Origin: CAJQQY01 sp045106765
GTDB lineage: Bacteria > Bacteroidota > Bacteroidia > Chitinophagales > Saprospiraceae
Assembly (NCBI GenBank): GCA_045106765.1
Contig: JBGCFD010000030.1
Span: forward strand, 1 to 64,000
DNA: 64,000 bases
Reading direction: 5' to 3'
Each line of letters starts with the position of its first letter. Position 1 is the stretch's first letter. This document shows, piece by piece, positions 1 to 8,056 of this stretch. The notes beneath the pieces are model-generated. The model searched no databases and was not told the origin of the DNA. It was given only the letters and a program-made list of their open reading frames with translations. Position numbers and translations under genes: made by a program.

Positions 1-1043
1 GCAAAATAAAAAAAGACAATTTTTTACAAAAAGTAAAATTAGAAATTAAAGAAAAAGTGAAAATTGATCAAAATGGAAATCTTCATTTTTACATAAAAGA
101 TTTAAAAAATATTTTTTCCGAAAGAAGCAAAACTACTTCTAGCCAATATAGTGGACTGTTTCAATTTTATAAAAATAAAGGGAAAGTTAAAGCTGTAATT
201 AATGGACTAACACCTGGGTATGGAAAATTATTTGGAAGATTCTTGCCATTGTTTGATGAAGAAATAACAATACAATTACAAAGTTGGAATGCTGAGATAC
301 AAGATGGTAATCTATGGGTAGAAAATGTAGATGCCTCCATTTTTAACGCTAATTTACATCCGCCAATTTTAAATTATGAGATAAAAAATTCGAGGAGTCA
401 GAATAATTTACCTCCTGAAAACCAAATTCCAATTAATGAAATTGAAGTCACTTGGGATGAAGATTTAAAAGAGCTAATTTTAGTTTATTCGAAAACAAAA
501 GAACGAATTATTACTTTTGATTTTGGATTCGAGCATCCTGAAAATCGTTCTCCAATGTTTCAATTGTTGAATGGATTTAGTTTGCCTCATGCCACTTATC
601 GATATTTTTTAAAATTAGTGAATGGTTTGTTTGTTGATGAAAAACCTAATGGAATCAATGGTTTCAGAAGAGTTGTGATTGATGATCATTTAGTTTTGCA
701 ACGCCAGTTTCAAGAAGTGCCCCATTTATTTTTTCCAAAAAAAGAAAAAAACGAAACGAGTAGCTCGTATTTTCTTAAGATCCAAAAGTGGAAAAAAGAC
801 AATAATATTCCTCAATTTATTTTTCTAAAACCTATCCCGAATTCTGAGGAAACAAAATCAAAACTAGGTCGAGGTTTTTTTAAGCCTCAACTAATCGATT
901 TGAATTCTCCAATTGCAATTGTATTGTTACAAAAGGTTTTGGCAAAATTTTCAGGGAGATTTAAAATAGAAGAAATGCTCCCAAATGGAAAAGAATTAAT
1001 TAGTGATTCTATTTCAGAGCTTGCTGTTCAATGGAGGATTTAG
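1..1043 (+). CDS. LanB-like lantibiotic dehydratase, C-terminal part (5' end outside window)
   Basis: The reading frame is open to the left edge. A GTG at 57 is possible, but the frame continues upstream without a stop, so this is probably the 3' end of a larger gene. The visible part resembles the C-terminal half of LanB-type dehydratases, which use glutamyl-tRNA to dehydrate Ser/Thr in RiPP precursors. Family-like blocks seen, counted from the GTG, are NGFRRVVIDD (about 201-210), matching the family's 'GRVVL' region; IQKWKKDNNIPQFIF (242-256); KPQLIDLNSP (276-285); and IEEMLP (304-309). No precursor peptide, cyclase or SpaB_C-type partner is visible; the next gene is convergent, so the rest of any RiPP cluster must lie to the left. 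The family call rests on motif recall, not a search. Confidence 0.65.
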   Translation, partial: KIKKDNFLQKVKLEIKEKVKIDQNGNLHFYIKDLKNIFSERSKTTSSQYSGLFQFYKNKGKVKAVINGLTPGYGKLFGRFLPLFDEEITIQLQSWNAEIQDGNLWVENVDASIFNANLHPPILNYEIKNSRSQNNLPPENQIPINEIEVTWDEDLKELILVYSKTKERIITFDFGFEHPENRSPMFQLLNGFSLPHATYRYFLKLVNGLFVDEKPNGINGFRRVVIDDHLVLQRQFQEVPHLFFPKKEKNETSSSYFLKIQKWKKDNNIPQFIFLKPIPNSEETKSKLGRGFFKPQLIDLNSPIAIVLLQKVLAKFSGRFKIEEMLPNGKELISDSISELAVQWRI

Positions 1044-1119
1044 TAGACAGTTTTACAGTATTCAGTTAGCAGTCAATAAAACTGGCAACTGAATACTGTT
1101 AACTGAAAAGCTGTCTACT
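1042..1119. terminator. Long imperfect palindrome between convergent genes (bidirectional terminator candidate)
   Basis: Left arm 1042-1065 (AGTAGACAG, then ACAGTATTCAGTT) pairs with right arm 1087-1119 (AACTGAATACTGT, then CTGTCTACT). The palindrome starts just inside the stop codon of the LanB-like gene and ends over the stop of the opposing peptidase gene, so it can serve transcripts from both sides. There is only a modest T-run, so termination is inferred. Confidence 0.55.
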
Positions 1120-3207
1120 GATTAATTTTTTCTAAGTCGAGTAGAAAAGCATATTCTAAAGCAGTTTCTTTATGTTTTTCAAAACGTCCTGCTAATCCGC
1201 CGTGTCCCGCTACCATATCACAATGCATGATTAAATTATTATTATCCGTTTTTAAATCTCGTAATTTGGCTAGCCATTTGGCAGGTTCCCAATATTGAAC
1301 TTGCGAGTCATGGTAGCCTGTTGTGATTAACATAGAAGGATAATCTTTTGCTTCTACATTATCGTAAGGAGAGTATGATTTGATATATTGATAAAATTTT
1401 TCATCCTTTGGATTTCCCCATTCATCAAATTCGCCAGTCGTCAAAGGAATCGTTTCATCCAACATAGTATTAATGACATCTACAAATGGAACTGCTGCTA
1501 CAACTCCATTCCAAAGCTCTGGTCTCATATTGATAATTGCTCCCATCAACAAGCCTCCAGCACTTCCTCCCATTGCATATAAATGATTATTTGAAGTGTA
1601 GTTTTCCTGTATTAAAAAATCGCCACAGTCAATAAAATCATTAAATGTATTTTTTTTATTGAGCAACTTTCCATTCTCATACCAATGTCTTCCCATTTCT
1701 TCTCCACCTCTAATATGAGCGATGGCATAAGCAAATCCACGATCTAATAAACTCAATCGAATCGAACTAAAATAAGGATCCATACTATGTCCATAACTTC
1801 CATAAGCATAGAGTAAGAGTGGTTGTTTACCATCTTTTTTAAATCCTTTTTTATAGACAAGTGAAATAGGAACCTTTGTTCCATCCTTAGCAGTTGCAAA
1901 TAATCTTTCTGATTGATATTGAGTTTTATCATACCCTCCAACAACTTCTTGTTCTTTTAATAATTGCATTTCTTTGGTCTGCATATATAGTCAAAAACTG
2001 AATTTGGAGTAGTCAAAGAAGTATAACCCAAGCGTAGAATTTGTGTGTCAAAATCCATGTTAATTGAAGTGTAAGCCATAAATGCTTTTTCCCCAAAATC
2101 AACATAATGTTCTTCTCCTTCCCATGGCCTAATTCTCAATTGTGTAATTCCTTCGACCCGTTCTGAGACTACTAAAAAATCATTGAAAAGATCAACATCT
2201 TCCAACAAAACATCATCTCGATGAGGAATGACTTCTGCCCAGTTTTCACGAGATGTTTTAAATTCAGGACATTCCATCAAACGAAAATTTTGAGCGTCTA
2301 AATTAGTTTTGACTAACCATTTGTCATGATAATGATTGATGTCATACTCTAATTTTAATTCTCGATTTCGAGGTTCGAACATTTGAAAATCACCATCAGG
2401 ATTACCTGCATCGAGGAATTTATATTCTTGCGTTAACGTAGCATGAGAACCGATGACCAAATATTTTTTTGACTTGGTTTTGTAAATATAGGTGGAGAAA
2501 GTTTCATCTTCTTCGTGAAAAACTAGCTGATCTGAAGAGGGATCAGTTCCTAACTTATGTTTGAAAATTTTAAAAGAACGAAGTGATTCATCTTTTCGAG
2601 TGTAGAAAACTGTTTGGTTATCATTGGCCCAAACACTTCCTCCTGTGGTATTTTCGATCACGTCCGGAAGAAATTCACCTGTAATTAAATTTTTAAATCT
2701 GATCGTGTAAATTCTTCGACTCACAGTATCTTCTCCAAATGCGATAATTTGATTATTTGGGCTGACACTTTTCCCTGCAATTTTATAATAATCGAAAGGT
2801 TTTGCCAATTCATTTTCATCTAACATGATTTCTTCAGGAGCTTCCAAGTTTCCTTTTTTTCTAGAATAAATTGGGTGTTCCTTTCCTTCTTCAAATCTCG
2901 TGAGATAAAAATATCCATTATCAGCATAGGGAACTGATTCATCATCTTGCTTGATTCGGCCTACGATTTCATCAAATAATTTTTTTTGAAAATCTTCGGT
3001 GTGTGCTAAAACTTGTTTGGTATAGTCATTTTCAGCATTGAGATAATCTAAGACATTTTGTGTTTGGGCATCAGGTGTTTCTGCATTTTTTTGCTCATCA
3101 GAAAGTCGCATCCAAAAATAATCATCTACTCTTGTGTCATTGTGAGTGGTTATTTTTAGAGGTATTTTTTTTGCTATCGGTGGTTTAGGATTTTGGTTTT
3201 GACGCAT
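1115..3207 (-). pseudogene. ptrB: Oligopeptidase B (S9 prolyl oligopeptidase family), split by a frameshift
   Basis: Two overlapping minus-strand frames together make one protein of about 700 residues, the usual family length. The upstream part (1957-3207, 416 residues) is the N-terminal and beta-propeller region; the downstream part (1115-1984, 289 residues) is the alpha/beta-hydrolase domain. The catalytic serine is in MGGSAGG, and the Asp (TGYHDSQV) and His (VAGHGGL) regions are intact. The first frame reads ...SVFDY and then leaves the family pattern; the second picks up at MQTKEMQLLKEQEVVGGYD. One missing base near 1985-1990 explains this, since homologues continue as 'F-D-Y-x-M/L-x-T'. 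It could be a sequencing error, in which case the gene is intact, or a recent mutation that separates propeller from catalytic domain. The enzyme cleaves peptides after basic residues. Confidence 0.8.
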
Positions 3208-3238
3208 TGTAATATTTTAGAATTTTTAAATTATACAT

Positions 3239-3275
3239 GGTGGTTTGCTAAAGCAGGCCACTACGTGTTATTTGT
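3239..3275. repeat. Copy of a short interspersed palindromic motif (GCTAAAGC ... CTACGTG)
   Basis: This spacer sequence contains TTGCTAAAGCAGGCCACTAC and then GTGTTA. It closely resembles the right arm of the inverted repeat at 45784-45870 (TCTGCTAAAGCAGAAGACTA, then CGTGCT). The core is itself nearly palindromic. It looks like a small dispersed repeat family confined to intergenic DNA. Confidence 0.5.
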
Positions 3276-3317
3276 AACGAAAAAAATTAGAACCCGTTTC
3301 GAATTGGGCAAAAGAAC

Positions 3318-3908
3318 TTATAATTCAAAAACAAAAGGAGCATTTACAATTCTATTTTCACTTGCTTTATAACCTGATGCATTTAAAAATATGGTATTAT
3401 TAATTTCCTTTTTACCATAACTTGCATGAATATGGCCAAATAAATGGACTTTTGGCTGCACTTGTTTTACTTTTTCCAAAAGTCTTTTTTCTCCTCTAGA
3501 TGTAAAATTGGGAGTCAAATCCAAAATAGAGTAGGGAGGTTGATGAGTGATAAGAATTTGAGTATCCTGTGGAATACTATCCCAAGTTCTATTTCCCCAA
3601 TCCAATGGAAAAGGTACTCCCCAAATCAGATGTCCATTAATTTCAAATCCAGAATGATCTAATTGTAATACACCCTTTGGCATTTCTATATCCAAAAGAG
3701 AAACTTGGTTTTCTAAATCAAAGTCATGGTTTCCTCGAATAAGAATTTTATGTTCAAAATCTAGTTCACTCATCCAAACCAAAAAATCAGCTACCTGTTC
3801 TTGATTCCCTTGATTACAAACATCTCCTGCATGGAGTAATACGTCACCTTTTGGTAATTCTAGTTGTCGATGACAACCATGAGTGTCAGAAATGGCAATA
3901 TATTTCAA
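3318..3908 (-). CDS. Calcineurin-like metallophosphoesterase
   Basis: This 196-residue cytosolic protein has every dimetal phosphoesterase motif in order: DTHG near residue 8, GDV near 28, GNHD near 60, a THQPP block near 121 and GHIH near 157. The compact size and the DTHG start resemble the MPPED/YfcE-like branch that hydrolyses cyclic nucleotides or phosphodiesters. The substrate cannot be told from sequence. It reads away from the MATE gene and lies 110 bp upstream of the oligopeptidase B gene on the same strand. Confidence 0.85.
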   Translation of the reverse strand: MKYIAISDTHGCHRQLELPKGDVLLHAGDVCNQGNQEQVADFLVWMSELDFEHKILIRGNHDFDLENQVSLLDIEMPKGVLQLDHSGFEINGHLIWGVPFPLDWGNRTWDSIPQDTQILITHQPPYSILDLTPNFTSRGEKRLLEKVKQVQPKVHLFGHIHASYGKKEINNTIFLNASGYKASENRIVNAPFVFEL

Positions 3909-4051
3909 TATTTTAGTATTTGAAGAGCTAAGATAACAATTGATTATTTTAACTGTTCATGGAATTTGTAAATACTTTGTTAGATTTTCAAGAAAATTCT
4001 ATCGAATATATTTTGCCATTCTATAGAGATTAACAATATTGCATTCGCCTT

Positions 4052-5389
4052 ATGCAACTTAATACATCATATAAACAAATACTAGCTATAAGTACTCCAA
4101 TCATGCTTGGAAGTGCTGTTCAGAATGTCATTGCGGCAACTGATGTGGTTTTTTTGGCTCGATTGTCAAAAGCAGATTTAGCTGCTATTGGTATCGTTGG
4201 GGTATTTTATTTGATTGTTGCAGCGGTGGGTTTTGGTTTTTCCAAAGGAGGTCAAATCATGATTGCTCGTCGAATGGGGGAAGGACAAATTGGAGAAGTT
4301 GGGCGAACTTTTTATGCAATGGTTTACTTTGAATTGTTGCTAGCAGTTTTTATGTTTTTGTTTATGCAATATGGTGCAGCTCAGTTTTTCTCGCAATTTG
4401 TTGATTCCCCTGATATTCTTTTAAAATGTCTACAATACTTGAATTATCGTTCCTATGGCGTATTTTTCAGCTATGTTGGAGTGGCGATTGTTGCGCTGTA
4501 TACAGGAGTAGCAAGAACGAATTTTATCGTTATCGATACTTTAATTTTAGCGGTAGTCAATTTTATATTGAATTGGGGATTGATTTTTGGAAAATGGGGA
4601 TTACCAGAAATGGGAATTGCTGGAGCAGGTTTAGCAAGTACTATTGCTGAAGTTGTTGCCTTTGTTTTATTTGTGGTTTATATCTTTTTTGATAAAAAAG
4701 CTATTGAATATAATCTCTTTAAATTACCTAAAATCGATTATGAATTAATTAAGCAGCAGCAAAAAATTGCTACCCCAATTGTTGCACAAGCGGTAGTTGG
4801 GATGGGCAGTTGGCTTTTCTTTTTTGGATTGGTCGAGAACTTAGGAGATCGAGAATCTGCTATTACGAGCATGATGCGAATTGTTTATTTGGTGCTTTCG
4901 ATTCCTTGTTGGGGATTTGCATCAGGCATCAATACGATGGTGAGTAACTTGATTGGACAAAATAGGAGAGATGAGGTGATGCCTTTGATTTGGAAAACGG
5001 CCTTCCTTTGTTTGGTGGTTACTTTTGCGATCTCCTTGCCGGTAGTTTTGTTTCCTCAATATAGTTTGTATCCATTTTTTGGAGAAATAAATTTGGATTT
5101 GATTCAAGACGCTCAATATACGTTATATGTGTTGTTTGGCATTTTGATGATATTTGCGGTTGGCGGAGTTTACTTTAATGGATTAGCTGGAACGGGGGCT
5201 ACTTTTTATGGATTAATGATTCAAACAGTTTGTGCGGTGGCTTATGTTTTATATATTTCGTTTGCGGTAAAACAATTAGAAGTTGGATTGGAATGGGCTT
5301 GGGCTGCGGAGATATTTTATTGGATGGCGATTTTGGCGATGTCGTATTGGTATTTAAAATCGAATAGGTGGCATAAGTTGGAGGTGTGA
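4052..5389 (+). CDS. MATE family efflux transporter
   Basis: A 445-residue inner-membrane protein with about 12 hydrophobic helices and two similar halves, the normal MATE length. The N-terminus (ISTPIMLGSAVQNVIAATDV) and the ARLSKADLAAIG stretch are typical of the family, which exports drugs or metabolites in exchange for Na+ or H+. The ATG at 4052 is the first in frame and starts immediately before the hydrophobic region. The 3' end overlaps a GTG-opened extension of the next gene by 4 nt, but the better start of that gene lies 32 nt downstream. The substrate is unknown. Confidence 0.9.
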   Translation: MQLNTSYKQILAISTPIMLGSAVQNVIAATDVVFLARLSKADLAAIGIVGVFYLIVAAVGFGFSKGGQIMIARRMGEGQIGEVGRTFYAMVYFELLLAVFMFLFMQYGAAQFFSQFVDSPDILLKCLQYLNYRSYGVFFSYVGVAIVALYTGVARTNFIVIDTLILAVVNFILNWGLIFGKWGLPEMGIAGAGLASTIAEVVAFVLFVVYIFFDKKAIEYNLFKLPKIDYELIKQQQKIATPIVAQAVVGMGSWLFFFGLVENLGDRESAITSMMRIVYLVLSIPCWGFASGINTMVSNLIGQNRRDEVMPLIWKTAFLCLVVTFAISLPVVLFPQYSLYPFFGEINLDLIQDAQYTLYVLFGILMIFAVGGVYFNGLAGTGATFYGLMIQTVCAVAYVLYISFAVKQLEVGLEWAWAAEIFYWMAILAMSYWYLKSNRWHKLEV

Positions 5390-5421
5390 CAGAAATCTAT
5401 GATTTAAATATTTTTATAAAA

Positions 5422-5961
5422 ATGATCAGACTGATTAAATTCTTTTTCTTCCTAATTTTAATTTTTTTTGATTGTTCCATAAATAGTAAATCATTAAACC
5501 TTGGGGTGAGTGAAATTGAAAATAAATTTATTAAGAAAGATTCATTAAAAATTTATTTTAATATTATTCCTGATGAGATAATTTATGAATATGATTCTTG
5601 GAGAAAAAAGGAACTTGAAATCCCAGCTGAATTGATTCAAACGAATTTGAATAAAACAGATATGAAACTTTCGAAAACTATATTTTATGGATTAAAAAGT
5701 GAAGGAGACAGCCACATTCAAGTTTTTGATTTTGATAATAATTTAATCGAAGTTGGTAAAGAAGTAGATTATCATTATTTACCTTTTTGGGAAGAAAATT
5801 TGAAAGAGGTAAATTTAAAATGGAATGAGTCTAAAACAGATACAATTGATTTAGATGTTTTCTATAAATTTGAAAAAGGAACTTATAAAATCAGATTTGT
5901 AAATTCAGATTTTGATTCTGAGATTGTATCTAATTGGGATACATTAAAAGTATTAAATTAA
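5422..5961 (+). CDS. Small putative lipoprotein of unknown function
   Basis: Starting at the ATG at 5422, the protein is 179 residues and begins with a strongly hydrophobic segment (RLIKFFFFLILIFFDCS) that ends in a Cys, a plausible though non-ideal lipobox. An upstream GTG at 5386 in the same frame would place 12 polar residues before this signal and is less likely. The rest is hydrophilic with alternating beta-type patches. No family is recognised. It follows the MATE gene closely and may be co-transcribed with it. Confidence 0.6.
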   Translation: MIRLIKFFFFLILIFFDCSINSKSLNLGVSEIENKFIKKDSLKIYFNIIPDEIIYEYDSWRKKELEIPAELIQTNLNKTDMKLSKTIFYGLKSEGDSHIQVFDFDNNLIEVGKEVDYHYLPFWEENLKEVNLKWNESKTDTIDLDVFYKFEKGTYKIRFVNSDFDSEIVSNWDTLKVLN

Positions 5962-6003
5962 AAAATTAAGCGATTGCTGCAAATAATTTATTTAAAATAA
6001 CCT

Positions 6004-8007
6004 ATGTTCCAAATAATAAAAGACGACGGCTGGCTAACTCCTTACGAACCTGAAATCCAAGCACGGTTTGATCGATTCCAAGCTACCCTAAAATGGATAA
6101 AAGAAGAATTTGGCAGTTTAAAAAAATATGCTTCTTTCCATCAATATCTAGGTTTACAATATGATAAAAATAAAAATGGGTGGTACTATCGTGAATGGGC
6201 ACCTGCTGCAGATGCTTTATTTTTTATTGGTGATTTTAATAATTGGAAAGGAAAAGATCATCAAATGTATCCAAAAGGAGATGGACTTTGGGAAATCTTT
6301 ATTCCTGATGAAAACGGACAGTCCGTTCTAAAACATGAGGAATTAATCAAAGTCCAAATTCACTCCAATGGTCAAATTCGAGACCGAGTTCCAGTTTACA
6401 TAACAAGAGTTTTACAAAATCCAGAAACACATCTTTTTGCTGGGCAGATTTGGAATCCATCTGATTCTTTTTCTTGGACAGATGATGATTTTGACTATGG
6501 AAAAGATACGCCACCATTGATTTATGAATGTCATATTGGAATGGCATCGGAGGAAGAAGAGGTCGGAACCTATTTAGAATTTGCCAATGATACTTTACCT
6601 CGGATTCATAAATTGGGCTATAATTGTATTCAAATGATGGCGATTCAGGAGCATCCTTATTATGGATCTTTTGGTTATCATGTGAGTAATTATTTTGCTC
6701 CTTCATCTCGATTTGGAACTCCCGAAGATTTAAAATATTTAATCAACAAAGCACATGAATTAGGCATTGCAGTCATCCTCGATGTAGTGCATTCTCATGC
6801 GGTGAAAAATGTGGAAGATGGGTTGAATGATTTTGATGGATCAAAGCAACAATACTTTCACGAAGGTGATCGAGGTTATCATCCTGCTTGGGATTCTAAA
6901 TTATTTAATTACGGAAAAGATGAAGTTAGACGATTTTTGCTCTCCAATTTAAATTATTGGATGACTGAATTTCATTTCGATGGTTTCCGTTTTGATGGGG
7001 TGACGTCAATGTTATACGATCATCATGGACATTTTATGAGTTTTGATCATTATGATAAATATTTCAAAGAAGGAGTGGATTGGGATGCATTGATTTATGT
7101 TCAATTAGCCAATCAATTGATTCATGATTTAAATCCAAATGCACTTTCTATTGGTGAAGATATGAGTGGGATGCCTGGATTATGTCAACCTATTGAATCG
7201 GGAGGTTTAGGATTTGATTATCGATTAGGAATGGGGATTCCAGATTTTTGGATAAAATTATTGAAGCATTCCCAAGATGAAGATTGGGATATTAATGAGA
7301 TCTGGGGAGTATTGAATAATCGAAGATTTCGAGAAAAAACTATTGCCTATGCTGAATCTCACGACCAAGCAATGGTGGGAGACAAAGCTTTAGCATTTTG
7401 GTTGATGGATAAGGAGATGTATTTTCATATGAAAAAAGAAGATACAGATTTGGTTATCGAACGAGGAATTGCATTACATAAAATGATTCGTTTGATTACG
7501 ATTAGTTTGGGAGGGGAAGGATATTTGAATTTTATTGGAAATGAATTCGGACATCCTGAATGGATAGATTTTCCAAGAGAAGGAAATGATTGGAGTCATA
7601 AATATGCGAGAAGACAATGGTCTTTGGTCGATAATCCAAAATTGAAATATGAATGGCTCAATGATTTTGATCAAGCCATGATTTCTTTTTTTAGAAATAA
7701 CAATGTATTGACGGATTCTATTGCGAATCAATTAAACATGGATACCAAGAACCATGTGATGATTTTTGAGAAAAAAGGATTGGTCTTTTTATTTAATTTT
7801 CATCCGGTGAATTCTATTCCTAATTATAAATTTTCAGCTCCCCAAAAAGGAAAATATCAAATCGTTTTAAATTCGGATAGTGAAAAATTTGGAGGACATA
7901 ATCGAATAGACGAAAATATAAAGTATGAATCTTTCGAAGAAAATGGAAGTGAAATGCTACAAGTTTATTTACCCAATCGGACAGCTTTTATAATGGTTAA
8001 TGGTTAA
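6004..8007 (+). CDS. glgB: 1,4-alpha-glucan branching enzyme (eukaryotic-type GH13)
   Basis: A 667-residue enzyme that makes alpha-1,6 branches in glycogen. It has an N-terminal CBM48-like domain (EWAPAADALFFIGDFNNW near residue 65) and a GH13 barrel with the four conserved regions: DVVHSHA, FRFDGVTSM (nucleophile Asp), GEDMSG (acid/base Glu) and ESHD. The order and the wording HPYYGSFGYHVSNYFAPSSR match the branching enzymes shared by Bacteroidota and eukaryotes (GH13 subfamily 8) rather than the E. coli type. No glycogen synthase or phosphorylase lies beside it. The gene faces the DUF5686 gene and they share a palindromic spacer. Confidence 0.93.
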   Translation: MFQIIKDDGWLTPYEPEIQARFDRFQATLKWIKEEFGSLKKYASFHQYLGLQYDKNKNGWYYREWAPAADALFFIGDFNNWKGKDHQMYPKGDGLWEIFIPDENGQSVLKHEELIKVQIHSNGQIRDRVPVYITRVLQNPETHLFAGQIWNPSDSFSWTDDDFDYGKDTPPLIYECHIGMASEEEEVGTYLEFANDTLPRIHKLGYNCIQMMAIQEHPYYGSFGYHVSNYFAPSSRFGTPEDLKYLINKAHELGIAVILDVVHSHAVKNVEDGLNDFDGSKQQYFHEGDRGYHPAWDSKLFNYGKDEVRRFLLSNLNYWMTEFHFDGFRFDGVTSMLYDHHGHFMSFDHYDKYFKEGVDWDALIYVQLANQLIHDLNPNALSIGEDMSGMPGLCQPIESGGLGFDYRLGMGIPDFWIKLLKHSQDEDWDINEIWGVLNNRRFREKTIAYAESHDQAMVGDKALAFWLMDKEMYFHMKKEDTDLVIERGIALHKMIRLITISLGGEGYLNFIGNEFGHPEWIDFPREGNDWSHKYARRQWSLVDNPKLKYEWLNDFDQAMISFFRNNNVLTDSIANQLNMDTKNHVMIFEKKGLVFLFNFHPVNSIPNYKFSAPQKGKYQIVLNSDSEKFGGHNRIDENIKYESFEENGSEMLQVYLPNRTAFIMVNG

Positions 8008-8045
8008 TACCATTCTGGGGATTTCCCGTTAAGGTATTAACCATT
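7999..8045. terminator. Palindrome between convergent glgB and DUF5686 genes
   Basis: Arms AATGGTTAATACC (7999-8011) and GGTATTAACCATT (8033-8045) are perfect complements around a 21-nt loop. The left arm overlaps the glgB stop codon. It is placed to end transcription from both sides, although the T-tracts are weak. Confidence 0.5.
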
Positions 8046-8056
8046 ATTAATGACTG

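Noticed and set aside
1957..1992. Programmed frameshifting in oligopeptidase B
   Set aside because: There is no slippery heptamer or downstream stem-loop, and this family is not known to use recoding.
5386..5421. GTG start for the lipoprotein after the MATE gene
   Set aside because: It puts polar residues before the signal peptide; the ATG at 5422 gives a normal signal.
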